NCBI GenBank assembly: GCA_002255955.1
Contig: NKIM01000001.1
Span: 248,001 to 312,000, forward strand
Origin: Burkholderiales bacterium PBB2
Lineage (GTDB): Bacteria; Pseudomonadota; Gammaproteobacteria; Burkholderiales; Burkholderiaceae_C
DNA: 64,000 nt
Direction: 5' to 3'
In this document: positions 18,660 to 29,412 of the stretch, in pieces
Layout of the letters: the number at the start of each line of letters is the position of its first letter
How positions within the stretch are numbered: the first letter of the stretch is position 1
Position numbers and translations under genes: made by a program
The notes under the pieces: model-generated
The model's database searches: none
Told to the model about the DNA's origin: nothing
The model's input: only the letters and a program-made list of their open reading frames with translations

Positions 18660-18665
18660 TATACT
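18660..18665 (+). promoter_or_regulatory. candidate -10 box of the thi operon
   Basis: TATACT lies about 9 bp before the predicted 5' edge of the TPP aptamer, which is the spacing expected if transcription starts near 18672. No good -35 hexamer is present at 17-18 bp, so this is positional evidence only. Confidence 0.35.
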
Positions 18666-18673
18666 GCGGACAC

Positions 18674-18782
18674 GCTCCGGGGGGCCCTGTTGTGCAGTCG
18701 TTCACGATGCACCGGGCTGAGATGTGGTGGAAGCCACGGACCCGCTGAACTTGATCCGGTTGATACCGGCGTAAGAAGAGCC
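18674..18782 (+). ncRNA. TPP riboswitch (THI element) upstream of thiC
   Basis: The diagnostic sequences of the THI box are present in order. GGGCTGAGA at about 18714-18722 is followed by a GTGG...CCAC hairpin, then ACCCGCTGAACTTGATCCGG and TTGATACCGGCGTAAG. These form the two TPP-binding arms. GCTC (18674-18677) and GAGC (18778-18781) can close the P1 helix. A GC-rich hairpin directly after (about 18781-18806, CCCG..CCCC..GGGG..CGGG) may be the expression platform; no U tract follows, so control of translation or Rho entry is more likely than an intrinsic terminator. Boundaries are approximate. It should shut down the thi operon when TPP is plentiful. Confidence 0.93.
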
Positions 18783-18899
18783 CGACCCCCGCCTGGGGTG
18801 CGGGCCCTGGACATGCATCGCACCAGGGCCAGCCGCAGTGAACGCGAACGAGACCACCCATCACCGGTGGCGCCCAGTCCGCCCTCACCGCCGCTGTAA

Positions 18900-20939
<2,040 letters not shown>

Positions 20940-20940
20940 G

Positions 20941-22020
20941 ATGGGCATGCAGATCGCCATCGCGGGCGCCGGCCTGGCCGGGCGCCTGTTCGCCTGGGCG
21001 CTGAGCCGCGCCGGCCACGCCGTGCAGGTCTTCGAGGCCGGCCCCGGCCCCGAGCCGCGCTTCGACGGCCAGGGCGCGGCCGCCTTCACCGCCGCCGGCA
21101 TGCTCAGCCCCCTGGCCGAGCTGGACCGGGCCGAGGCCGAGGTGGCCGCCTTGGGCTGGCGTTCGCTGCAGCTCTGGCCGCAGGTCTGCGAAGCGCTGGG
21201 GGTCAGGTCTTGCCTGCAAACCCAGGGCAGCCTGCTGCTCGCGCACCGCCAGGACCTGGGTGCGGCCGAGCGAGTGCTGGCCCGCCTGGGCGAGCACCCC
21301 GAACTCGGCCGGGCTCAGGCCTTGAGCGAAGCCGAGCTGCAGGACCTGGAGCCCAGCCTCCTGCGCGGACCACGCGCCTGGCTGCTGCCGGGCGAGGGCC
21401 TGATCCACCCGCCGAGGCTGATGGCCGCGCTGCACGATCAATCCACCGGCGTGCGCTGGCATTGGCAATCGCCGGTGGCGGCCGTGCAGGCCGGCGAACT
21501 TCAGCTGAGCAGCGGAGCACGCATCGCCGCCGACTGGGCCATCGACTGCCGCGGCCTGGGCGCCCGGCCACAGGTCACGGGCCTGCGCGGTGTGCGCGGC
21601 GAGGTCGTGCACCTGAGCCTCAGCGGCCACGGCCTGCAGCGGCCGCTGCGCTTGCTGCATCCGCGCCATCGCATCTATCTCGTGCCGCGCACGCCCGATA
21701 GCCTGCTGCTGGGCGCCAGCGAGATCGAGAGCGAGGACCGCTCGCCCGTCAGCCTGCAAAGCGCCGTCGAGCTGATGGCCGCCGCCCACAGCGTCATGCC
21801 CGCGCTGGCCGAGGCGCGCATCACACGGCTCGATGTCAATCTGCGCCCCGCCCTGCCCGACCACCGCCCGCTGAGCCTGACGGAGCCCGGCCTGCTGCGC
21901 CTGAACGGCCTCTACCGCCACGGCTGGTTGCTGGCCCCCGCCCTGGTTCAGCAGCTGCTGCAACAGGTCGGCCTGGCCTCACTCGCGACCCACGAAGAAT
22001 CTTGCAACGCCACGACATGA
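20941..22020 (+). CDS. thiO: glycine oxidase-like FAD-dependent oxidoreductase of thiamine synthesis
   Basis: This 359-residue DAO-fold flavoenzyme opens with the dinucleotide-binding motif IAGAGLAGRLFAW and an acidic strand end (VQVFEAG). It should oxidise glycine to iminoglycine, the thiazole precursor in aerobic bacteria. It shows a C-terminal LNGLYRHGWLLAPAL segment, like the substrate/FAD loop of ThiO. It starts 1 bp after thiC and its stop overlaps the thiS start (ATGA), so coupling is tight. ThiO in place of ThiH fits an aerobic lifestyle. Confidence 0.92.
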   Translation: MGMQIAIAGAGLAGRLFAWALSRAGHAVQVFEAGPGPEPRFDGQGAAAFTAAGMLSPLAELDRAEAEVAALGWRSLQLWPQVCEALGVRSCLQTQGSLLLAHRQDLGAAERVLARLGEHPELGRAQALSEAELQDLEPSLLRGPRAWLLPGEGLIHPPRLMAALHDQSTGVRWHWQSPVAAVQAGELQLSSGARIAADWAIDCRGLGARPQVTGLRGVRGEVVHLSLSGHGLQRPLRLLHPRHRIYLVPRTPDSLLLGASEIESEDRSPVSLQSAVELMAAAHSVMPALAEARITRLDVNLRPALPDHRPLSLTEPGLLRLNGLYRHGWLLAPALVQQLLQQVGLASLATHEESCNATT

Positions 22021-22235
22021 ACGCCGCCCCCCACATCACCATCCGCCTCGACGAGCAAGACCTGAGCCTGCCGGCCGGCCACACCGTGGCCGATCTGCTG
22101 GCCCAGCTGCAACGCCCGCCCGAGAGCGTGGGCACGGCGCTGAACGGCCAGTTCCTGCGCCGCGAAGCGCGGGCTAGCACCACGCTGCAAGCCGGCGATC
22201 AAGTGCTCTTGTTTCAACCCATAGTCGGCGGTTGA
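22017..22235 (+). CDS. thiS: sulfur carrier protein
   Basis: This 72-residue ubiquitin-like sulfur carrier ends in the required Gly-Gly (PIVGG), which is adenylated and then thiocarboxylated. Its thiocarboxylate donates sulfur to the thiazole in ThiG. The ATG overlaps the thiO stop by 4 bp; an earlier in-frame start at 22002 is less likely. No thiF is present in the operon, so adenylation must rely on a ThiF/MoeB homologue elsewhere. Confidence 0.95.
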   Translation: MNAAPHITIRLDEQDLSLPAGHTVADLLAQLQRPPESVGTALNGQFLRREARASTTLQAGDQVLLFQPIVGG

Positions 22236-22259
22236 ACCCGATTGCAATACCCCTCCGCC

Positions 22260-23069
22260 ATGAGCACCCTCACCGATCTCTTCCAAGTCCCCGGCGCCGC
22301 ACTGAGCAGCCGCTTTCTACTCGGCAGCGCCGGCTACCCGGACCCGCAGACCCTGGCCCGCGCGATTGCCGCCTCGGGCACGCAAGTGCTGACGGTCGGC
22401 CTCAAGCGCACGCTGCAGGCGGGCGACAACGGCTTTGTCGCCGGCGCCCTGCAAGCAGCACAAGCGCAGGGCGCGCGTCTGCTGCCCAACACCGCCGGTT
22501 GTCGCAGCGCGCGCGAGGCCATCAACCTGGCGCAGATGGCGCGTGAGCTCTACGGCACGCGCTGGATCAAGCTGGAAGTGATCGGCGACGAGCACACCTT
22601 GCAGCCCGATCCCTTCGAACTGCTCAGCGCCGCCCAGACCCTGGTGCGCGAAGGCTTCGAGGTCTTCCCCTACTGCACCGAGGACCTGGTGCTGTGCCGC
22701 CGCCTGCTCGATGCCGGCTGCCCCCTGCTCATGCCCTGGGGCGCACCGATAGGCTCGGGCCAAGGCCTGAACAATATTGCCGGTTTGCGCAGCCTGCGCC
22801 AGCGCCTGCCCGACACAACCCTGATCATCGACGCCGGCATCGGCGCACCCTCGCATGCGGCCCAGGCGCTTGAGCTGGGCTTCGATGCCGTACTGCTCAA
22901 CTCCGCGGTCTCGCAGGCGCGCGACCCGGTGGCCATGGCCGGCGCTTTCAAGGCCGCCATCGAGGCCGGCCGCGCCGCCTACCGCGCCGGGCTGATGGCC
23001 ACCCAGGACTTCGCCGTGCCCTCGACCCCCGTCAGCGGCCATGCCTTTTTGCTCGGGAGCGCGCCATGA
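22260..23069 (+). CDS. thiG: thiazole synthase
   Basis: This 269-residue TIM-barrel enzyme makes the thiazole phosphate from DXP, iminoglycine and ThiS thiocarboxylate. The Schiff-base Lys is in RWIKLEVIGD (about residue 103). The NTAGCRSAREAI and APIGSGQGLNN motifs are characteristic. I chose the ATG at 22260 over a TTG at 22242. The end overlaps the next gene by 4 bp (ATGA). Confidence 0.96.
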   Translation: MSTLTDLFQVPGAALSSRFLLGSAGYPDPQTLARAIAASGTQVLTVGLKRTLQAGDNGFVAGALQAAQAQGARLLPNTAGCRSAREAINLAQMARELYGTRWIKLEVIGDEHTLQPDPFELLSAAQTLVREGFEVFPYCTEDLVLCRRLLDAGCPLLMPWGAPIGSGQGLNNIAGLRSLRQRLPDTTLIIDAGIGAPSHAAQALELGFDAVLLNSAVSQARDPVAMAGAFKAAIEAGRAAYRAGLMATQDFAVPSTPVSGHAFLLGSAP

Positions 23070-24712
23070 GCCAAGCCCCAGGCACGAGGCGCTACCCCCA
23101 CCCCAGCCTACCTTCACCTTGGGCAGCTGAGCCGCCGCTGGCCGACTGGCTGCAAGACCCGGCGCCGCCCGTGATCTGGAGCCTGGCCGGCCACGACAGC
23201 GGCGGCGGCGCTGGGCTCTCGGCCGACACGCGCGCTGCTGCAGCATTCGGCGTGCATCTCTGCCCGTTGCTGGCTGCCGTGACGGCGCAGAACTCGCAAG
23301 GCGTGGCGGCCGTCCATCCGCTGCCAGCCGAGCAGGTCCGCGCCCAGTTGCAGGCCCTGGCGCAAGACCTGACCCCGCGCGTGATCAAGACCGGCCTGCT
23401 GGCCTCGGTCGCCGCCGTGCAGGCCTTGTGCGAGCAGCTGGACGCGCTGCGGCGCGAGCAAACGGTGCTGCTGGTCCTCGACCCGGTGCTTGGCGCCACG
23501 GCCGGCGGCGCAGCGTTTTGCGACGAGGCCTTGCTGCAAACCTACCGCGAGCAGCTGCTGCCGCGCTGCGACCTGCTGACCCCCAACCGCCGCGAGGCCG
23601 AGCGCCTGCTGGGCCTTTCTGTAGGCGATCCCGGCAGCCCCGACAGCCCACCGGCCCTGGCCGCAGCCTTGCGCGAGCTGGGCCCACGCGCGGTCTGCAT
23701 CACCGGCGGTGACGACGCCTCCGCCCCGGCCCAGCGCGAGCTGGCCCTGGATTGGATCGATGTTCAAGCCGTCGATCACCAAGCTCAGGGCTGGCTGGCC
23801 CTGCCCCGGCTGCCCAGCCAAAACCACCATGGCACCGGCTGCAGCTTTGCCAGCTCAGCCGCCGCAGCCTTGGCGCGAGGCTTCCCGCTGGCCGATGCCC
23901 TGGTGCTCGCCAAGATGGCGACCTGGAGCGCCCTGCGCGACGGTCACGCGGCTGGTGCGGGCGCCGGGCCGGTGCGTGCCACGCCCGACTTCATTGCCGA
24001 CCCAAGGGCCATGCCGGTGCTGAGCTTCGGCGCCGAGCCGCTCAACGCCGGCACCGTACAACGTTGGTGTCAGGTTCTGGAAGCAGCGACCAAGGTGCAG
24101 CCGTTGGAGATGGGCCTGTACGCCATCACCGAGGACCCGCAGCGCCTGCCCGCGTTGGCCGAGGCCGGCTATGCGCATCTGCAGCTGCGCATCAAGTCAC
24201 GGCCGGGCTTGAGCGAAGCGGCGCTGCGTCAGGCGATCGCCTCCGCAGTCGACGGCATGAGCTCGCACCCGCGCGCCGCCCTGTGGATCAACGACCACTG
24301 GCAGCTGGCCCTGCAAGCCGGAGCCCGCGCCCTGCACCTGGGCCAGGAAGACTGGTCGGCCGTGGCAGCCGATCAGCGCCAGCAGATCCTGGACAGCGGC
24401 TTGCATCTGGGCATCTCCAGCCACAGCCTCTGGGAGCTGGCCCGGGCGCGCAGTCTGGCACCGCACTACATCGCCTGCGGCCCGGTCTGGGCCACGGTCA
24501 CCAAGGACATGCCCTGGAGGCCGCAAGGCCTGGACAACCTGGCCTGGTGGGTGCGCATGGCCGGCCGGCCGGTGGTGGCGATTGGAGGCATCACCGAGGC
24601 AGACCGTGTGACGGACGCGCGCCGGGCCGGCGCGGCTTCTGCTTGCCTGGTGCGGGCGCTCGATCAGGCCGATGCGGCGCACTGGCATGCGGCTTGGGAA
24701 GCAGGGCTCTGA
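23066..24712 (+). CDS. bifunctional HMP(-P) kinase / thiamine-phosphate synthase (ThiD-ThiE fusion)
   Basis: This 548-residue fusion has a ribokinase-fold ThiD at about 28-300: SLAGHDSGGGAGLSAD at the start, DPVLG for the mid-domain, and NHHGTGCSFASS with the catalytic-loop Asp position. A TIM-barrel ThiE follows at about 350-548 with LYAITED, a Lys/Arg-rich LQLRIKSR (diphosphate binding), INDHW, HLGQEDW, GISSHS and AIGGIT. It phosphorylates HMP-P to HMP-PP and couples it with thiazole-P. In the ThiD part the canonical GTGC anion hole is intact. It is the last gene of the thi operon and is translationally coupled to thiG. Confidence 0.93.
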   Translation: MSQAPGTRRYPHPSLPSPWAAEPPLADWLQDPAPPVIWSLAGHDSGGGAGLSADTRAAAAFGVHLCPLLAAVTAQNSQGVAAVHPLPAEQVRAQLQALAQDLTPRVIKTGLLASVAAVQALCEQLDALRREQTVLLVLDPVLGATAGGAAFCDEALLQTYREQLLPRCDLLTPNRREAERLLGLSVGDPGSPDSPPALAAALRELGPRAVCITGGDDASAPAQRELALDWIDVQAVDHQAQGWLALPRLPSQNHHGTGCSFASSAAAALARGFPLADALVLAKMATWSALRDGHAAGAGAGPVRATPDFIADPRAMPVLSFGAEPLNAGTVQRWCQVLEAATKVQPLEMGLYAITEDPQRLPALAEAGYAHLQLRIKSRPGLSEAALRQAIASAVDGMSSHPRAALWINDHWQLALQAGARALHLGQEDWSAVAADQRQQILDSGLHLGISSHSLWELARARSLAPHYIACGPVWATVTKDMPWRPQGLDNLAWWVRMAGRPVVAIGGITEADRVTDARRAGAASACLVRALDQADAAHWHAAWEAGL

Positions 24713-24739
24713 CGACCTGGCGGCGGCACAATCGCCCGC

Positions 24740-25621
24740 ATGACCTCGCCCTCAAGCCCCACCACCGCTGCGACGCCCGAGTTCGGCCGCCCCCTGCAAG
24801 GCTGGCGCCTGCGCTGCTACACCATCATCTTCGAGGCCGACACCCGTGCCGGCCGCGCCTTCGACCTGGGCCTGATCGCCTTCGTGCTGCTGAGCCTGGT
24901 GACCGTGGTGTTGGACAGCGTGGCCGAGATCCATCTTCAGTACGGCCCATGGTTGACCGGGCTGGAGATCTTCTTCACCGCCGTCTTCACCTTGGAGTAC
25001 CTGCTGCGCCTGGCCTGCGTGCGCCAGCCGCTGCGCTATGCGCTGAGCTTCTACGGCATCGTCGATCTGCTGGCCGTGCTGCCCACTTACCTGGCCTTCT
25101 TCGTGCCCGAGCTGTATGCCTTGGTCGATGTGCGCGTGCTACGCCTGCTGCGCGTGTTCCGCATCCTCAAGCTCAATGCCTATGTGGCCGAGTACGCCAG
25201 CCTCGCTCAGGCCCTGCGCGCCAGCTCCCGCAAGATCTCGGTCTTCATCAGCGCGGTGCTGATGATCGTCATGGTCATGGGCACGGTGATGTACGTGGTC
25301 GAAGGCCCCGCCAACGGCTTCACCAGCATCCCCACCTCCGTCTACTGGGCCATCTCCACCATGACCACGGTGGGCTTCGGTGACATCACACCCAAGACCG
25401 ACCTGGGCCGCGCGATTGCCTCACTGATGATGCTGCTGGGCTGGGGCGTGCTGGCCGTGCCCACCGGCATCGTGACGGCGGAAATGAGCGCACAGCGCCT
25501 GGCCGGCGCGCCGAAGGCCACCACGCGCAGCTGCCATGTCTGCCTCAGCGAGGGCCATCAGGCCGATTCCAAGTTCTGCCGGCATTGCGGGGCGGCCTTG
25601 CCGCCTTATCTGCGGGATTGA
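24740..25621 (+). CDS. voltage-gated-type K+ channel with C-terminal zinc ribbon
   Basis: The 293-residue six-helix channel has S1-S4 at about 35-150. The S4-like charged helix is RVLRLLRVFRILKLN (about 133-147), and the pore carries the K+ filter TVGFGD (about 213-218). After the last helix the cytosolic tail ends with CHVC...CRHC (about 266-284), a rubredoxin-like zinc ribbon not found in classical KvAP or Kch channels. It starts 27 bp after thiDE without a clear ribosome binding site. Function in thiamine metabolism is not implied. The zinc tail may serve redox or Zn sensing (inference). Confidence 0.88.
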   Translation: MTSPSSPTTAATPEFGRPLQGWRLRCYTIIFEADTRAGRAFDLGLIAFVLLSLVTVVLDSVAEIHLQYGPWLTGLEIFFTAVFTLEYLLRLACVRQPLRYALSFYGIVDLLAVLPTYLAFFVPELYALVDVRVLRLLRVFRILKLNAYVAEYASLAQALRASSRKISVFISAVLMIVMVMGTVMYVVEGPANGFTSIPTSVYWAISTMTTVGFGDITPKTDLGRAIASLMMLLGWGVLAVPTGIVTAEMSAQRLAGAPKATTRSCHVCLSEGHQADSKFCRHCGAALPPYLRD

Positions 25622-26380
25622 TATGGAAGCCAGGCGTGCGTAGCGCCCCAGAACTCAGCTTCTGAGACACATGGCAAGACACAGGCTTGGGAGTGCCAGC
25701 GCCGCAGTGGCTGCGTGCCGCTTACCGGACACGAACAGGGCTGCAAAAGAGGCCCGAGGACGCCGCCCCCCACTGAAAAGCGACTGAGACGTTGGTCACG
25801 CAAACATCTAATCTCCAGCCAAGAGCTGCCTCAGTTTGCTGCGCGGCCGGATGGTCTCGCTCAGCCAAGGCCAGTGAGCCTCCAGGGTGCAGCACAGCGT
25901 CTGCTTATAAGTCACCACTGCAAGACGCTCATTGGCCAGCCAACGCCGGATACCCTCAAACTCAAGCTTCCCCAAGCCCCTGGGATGGCGCAGGACGCGA
26001 CACCGCGCGAATGTTCACACACAGTGGAAAGAAGCCTGTTCAGCTAGCATGCTGTAATGCACAAACCGAACGGGTTCCCATCGTTGATCGATCAAGCAAA
26101 CGGATTGCCGAGGTGGTTGCCTAAGGGGATATCGAGTGCTTGTCGAGGTCGCCATGAATCTCTCCAATCCAGACGATTTGTACTGCGGCAAGAAAGGCTG
26201 CACGCCAGATGCCCGCAAATGAGGCAGCCGCTGTCCGTGAAGTATTCCGATTGACTGAAGATAGTGTTGCAAACCGTTGATTCAAAACACTTCTTGCAGC
26301 TTCAGACCCGCAGCATTGCACCGAAACCCCGAAGCGATACACAGCACTAATGTCGCGAGAGACCAAAGTTAGGAAATGAA
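25622..26380. other. 759-bp region without a convincing gene; likely decayed or acquired DNA
   Basis: The stretch separates the channel gene from a DUF2846 lipoprotein. Its right half (about 26040-26380) is clearly AT-richer than the flanks. Several short open frames run through it on both strands without a recognisable domain. The best candidate for a gene remnant is on the minus strand at 25808-26014, listed separately. I saw no terminal inverted repeats, target duplication or tRNA. Confidence 0.5.
25808..26014 (-). pseudogene. possible C-terminal gene remnant
   Basis: A 68-codon open frame with protein-like composition ends at a TAG (25808-25810). It reads LGKLEFEGIRRWLANERL and then HWPWLSETIRPRSKLRQLLA. 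There is no ATG in it and a stop lies just upstream (26015-26017), so it cannot be a complete gene. The family is not recognised. It could be the tail of a DNA-binding or mobile-element protein, or chance. Confidence 0.25.
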
Positions 26381-26887
26381 ATGACGACCTTTCACTTGCG
26401 GAGGAAAGGAACTATTTTGGCGACAATTGTCGTGTTGAGCTTGCAATTCGGCTGCGCAAGCCAACCGACAAAGCAGCCACCACTGATTGAAAATGCGCCA
26501 CCGGGAAAAGCCCTCCTGTATATTTATCGCAACAGCGAAACTGCACGGATTCGCGATGTATCCATTTTGGTAGATGGAAAGGTGGCTGCGGTTTTAGGCA
26601 ATCGTCAGTACGTTTCCATTGCAGTTGAAAGCGGGCCTCACGAAGTAAAGACAAAGTGGGCGTTTGATGTATCAATTCCTGTTGCAACGCTTTCGCTGGT
26701 TGCGGCACCAGGCGATGTCTCATTCCTTCGCCTTGATATCGGACATGCTAGCAGCGGCATTACCATCACTGGAAATCCGTTGGTGCCTGTATTGGCAAAA
26801 GCAGAGTTCGGTTCTCGGTTTGTGCCGCAAGATCGACTCAAAGCATATGAAGAGATGTCACTTTGCTCACGTGCCATGGCGCAGTAA
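26381..26887 (+). CDS. DUF2846-type lipoprotein, atypical base composition
   Basis: This 168-residue protein has a lipoprotein signal peptide; the lipobox LQFGC puts the lipidated Cys at residue 25. The mature part resembles DUF2846: a LLYIYRNSE strand, then VDGKVAA, then GNRQYVSIAVESGPHEV. This is a beta-sandwich family of unknown role found in the cell envelope. AGGAAATGAA precedes the ATG. Codon use (many A/T third positions) differs sharply from all neighbours, which points to recent transfer together with the AT-rich DNA upstream. Confidence 0.8.
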   Translation: MTTFHLRRKGTILATIVVLSLQFGCASQPTKQPPLIENAPPGKALLYIYRNSETARIRDVSILVDGKVAAVLGNRQYVSIAVESGPHEVKTKWAFDVSIPVATLSLVAAPGDVSFLRLDIGHASSGITITGNPLVPVLAKAEFGSRFVPQDRLKAYEEMSLCSRAMAQ

Positions 26888-26908
26888 CAGTCTTCTTGTT
26901 TTTGTTAC
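26882..26908 (+). terminator. possible terminator hairpin at the lipoprotein stop
   Basis: AGTAACA (26882-26888) and TGTTACT (26902-26908) form a perfect 7-bp stem that includes the stop codon, with a T-rich loop. No long T tract follows, so it may be only a stabilising 3' hairpin. Confidence 0.3.
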
Positions 26909-27078
26909 TTAACAGTGCTTTGACTGACCCCGCCCTTCAAGCGGATTCTCTGCGACTGGTTTCACAAGCATTCCTAGACCGCCTGCTTGTCACCTTACGC
27001 ACCTGAAACCCATTCCTTCGTCAGGCGGGAAAGCGTGGCACGAGCCGCAAGCCAAGCCTTTGCTGCCCCGCGCCCGAC

Positions 27079-29412
27079 TCAACCCTCCACCCGCCACCAA
27101 CTCGGCAGCAAAGCCCGCACCTCGCGCCGCGCAAAGCGGTCGTCCAGCAGATGGATCACGCCGCGGTCTTCGGTGGTGCGGATCACGCGTCCGGCGGCCT
27201 GCACCACTTTCTGTAGGCCCGGATACAGGTAGACGTAGTCGTAGCCTGCGCCCTTGAGCTGCTCCAGCCGCGCGCGGAACTGCTCGTTGACGGGGTTGAC
27301 CTGGGGCAGGCCCAGGGTGGCGATGAAGGCGCCGATCAGGCGGGCACCGGGCAGGTCGACGCCTTCCGAGAAAGAGCCGCCAAGCACCACAAAGCCGATG
27401 CCCTGACTCTCGGGCGTGAAGCGCTGCAAGAAGGCCTGCTGCTCAGCCTCGCTCATGCGCCGCGCCTGCGGCCAGAGCGGCACGCCGGGATGCTCGCGGG
27501 CGAACAGCTCGGCTGCCTGCTGCAGGTAATCGTGGCTGCTGAAAAAAGCCAGGTAATTGCCGGGCCGGGCCTGGAACTGCGCGCCGATCTGGGCGACCAG
27601 GGCGGCCAGTGAGCGTTGGCGATCGGCATAGCGAGTCGAGATCTGGCGCGCCACCTTGACCTCCAGCTGCGCCGCCTCAAACGGCGACTCCACCTCCAGA
27701 TAGGCCCAGTTCTCGGGCAGGCCCAGCAGGTCGGCATAGAAGCCGGCCGGCTGCACCGTGGCCGAGAACAAGGTGGCCGTGTGGGCCGCCAGCAAGCGTG
27801 GCCGCAAAAAAGGCGCGGGCACGATGTTGCGAATCGCCAGGGTGGTGTGCAGCTTGGCCTGGCTCTTTGCAAAGCCGGGGGCATTGCTGTTGCGCAGGGT
27901 CAGGTCGCAGAGCGAGTTGGCATCGAGCTGCTCGGCCAAGCGGGCAAAAGCCAGGGCTTCGAAGAAGAAGTTCTGCAGCGCCGGCTCCAGCGGCTTGGCC
28001 GAGCCGGCCTGTTGTTGCTCGCTGATGGCCGCGGTGGCTTGCTGCAAGGCCTGCATCCAAGCCTCGGGCAACTCTTTCAAGACTTGGTAGGGCTCGGCTG
28101 CCTCATCGCCGGCCGTGCTTTTGCTGAGCTTGGTCCAGGCCCGCTGCAAGCGGTCGAGCGGCGCTTTCAGCGAGGGCGGTGCCACCAGCTTGGCACCGCG
28201 CAAGCTGTCCTGCTCCAACTCGGCCGAGTACATCTTGCGGCCACGCTCGAGCAGGTTGTGCGCCTCGTCGGCCAACAGGCCCACGCGCCAGCCGTTCTGC
28301 TGCGTCAGGCCATGCAAGAGTGCGCTGCTGTCGAAGAAGTAGTTGTAGTCGCCGACCACCACATCGGCCCAGCGCACCAGCTCCTGACTCAGGTAGTAGG
28401 GGCAGACCTCGAAGGCCAGGGCCAGGGCGCGCACGGCGGTACGCTCGAGAAGCAAACCGCTTTGAACGGCGGCGGCGCGGGCCTGCGGCAGGCGGTCGTA
28501 AAAGCCCTGGGCCAGCGGGCAGCTCTCGCCGTGGCAGGCCTTGTCGGGGTGCTCGCAGGCCTTGTCACGCGCCACCAGCTCCAGCACACGCAAGCTACCC
28601 GGCGGGGTCTTCAGCTTCTCCACGCCTTCCAGTGCCAGCTGGCGGCCGGAGCTCTTGGCCGTCAGGAAAAACAGCTTGTCCAGCTTCTGGCCCGGCATGG
28701 CCTTGAGCATGGGGAAGATGGTGCCCACCGTCTTGCCGATGCCGGTGGGCGCTTGGGCCAAAAGCACTCGGCCCGAGACCGCGGCTTTGTAGACCCCCTC
28801 GGCCAGGGCGCGCTGGCCGCGGCGAAAGTCGACATGGGGAAAAGCCAGAGCCAGCAGGGCCGCGTCGCGCGCCTCGCGGTGTGCCTGGTCCTGCCGAGCC
28901 CAAGCGACATAACGCCCGCATTGTTCGGCAAAAAAAGCCTGCAGCTCGGCCGCGCTGTGCGTCTCCGCGAACACAGTTTCGCTCTGCGCCATGACGTCGA
29001 AGTACACCAAGGCCAGCTCGACCCGCGGCAGGCCTTCTTGCGCGCACAGCAGGGCGCCGTAGACCTTGAGCTGAGCCCAGTGCAGGGCACGGTGGTTGGC
29101 GGGCTGGGCGTCAAGGCTGCCTTTGTGCGTCTTGATTTCCTCCAGGCGCTGGCGGCCGGCATCCCAGCCATCGGCACGGCCGCGCACACGCAAACGTGCA
29201 CCGCCCTCTGGTTCAACAAACACACCGCTGAGACTCAGCTCGGTCTGGTAGCCGCTGCCGCGCCGGCCGGCCACCAGGGCATGGCCGGCCATGCCCTCCT
29301 GCGCGGTGGGTGCCGGCGTGAAGCGCAGATCCAGATCGCCGGCCTTGGCACTGAACTCGCACAGGGCGCGGACGGCGACGAGCAGCTCGGCAGCTGCGGC
29401 AGTCTCGCTCAC
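27079..29412 (-). CDS. PD-(D/E)XK nuclease fused to a Fe-S Rad3/DinG-type DNA helicase
   Basis: This 777-residue fusion has an N-terminal domain (about 1-190) with a RecB/AddB-like nuclease core: Asp81 (RGRADGWD) and Glu92-Ile-Lys94 (EIK). The rest is a superfamily 2 helicase of the XPD/DinG type: Walker A APTGIGKT (221-228), four Cys for a [4Fe-4S] cluster (286, 293, 298 and 337), a DEAH box at 382-385 and motif VI QAAGRVIRT near the C terminus. It should unwind DNA 5' to 3' and perhaps cut it. The start is a GTG that overlaps the stop of the upstream gene (GTGA), so the two are made together. Confidence 0.9.
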   Translation of the reverse strand: MSETAAAAELLVAVRALCEFSAKAGDLDLRFTPAPTAQEGMAGHALVAGRRGSGYQTELSLSGVFVEPEGGARLRVRGRADGWDAGRQRLEEIKTHKGSLDAQPANHRALHWAQLKVYGALLCAQEGLPRVELALVYFDVMAQSETVFAETHSAAELQAFFAEQCGRYVAWARQDQAHREARDAALLALAFPHVDFRRGQRALAEGVYKAAVSGRVLLAQAPTGIGKTVGTIFPMLKAMPGQKLDKLFFLTAKSSGRQLALEGVEKLKTPPGSLRVLELVARDKACEHPDKACHGESCPLAQGFYDRLPQARAAAVQSGLLLERTAVRALALAFEVCPYYLSQELVRWADVVVGDYNYFFDSSALLHGLTQQNGWRVGLLADEAHNLLERGRKMYSAELEQDSLRGAKLVAPPSLKAPLDRLQRAWTKLSKSTAGDEAAEPYQVLKELPEAWMQALQQATAAISEQQQAGSAKPLEPALQNFFFEALAFARLAEQLDANSLCDLTLRNSNAPGFAKSQAKLHTTLAIRNIVPAPFLRPRLLAAHTATLFSATVQPAGFYADLLGLPENWAYLEVESPFEAAQLEVKVARQISTRYADRQRSLAALVAQIGAQFQARPGNYLAFFSSHDYLQQAAELFAREHPGVPLWPQARRMSEAEQQAFLQRFTPESQGIGFVVLGGSFSEGVDLPGARLIGAFIATLGLPQVNPVNEQFRARLEQLKGAGYDYVYLYPGLQKVVQAAGRVIRTTEDRGVIHLLDDRFARREVRALLPSWWRVEG

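Noticed and set aside
18781-18806. Intrinsic terminator as expression platform of the TPP riboswitch
   Set aside because: The hairpin is GC-rich but lacks a following U tract, so intrinsic termination is not supported by the sequence.
25622-26380. Insertion sequence
   Set aside because: No terminal inverted repeats, no target-site duplication and no transposase motif could be found.
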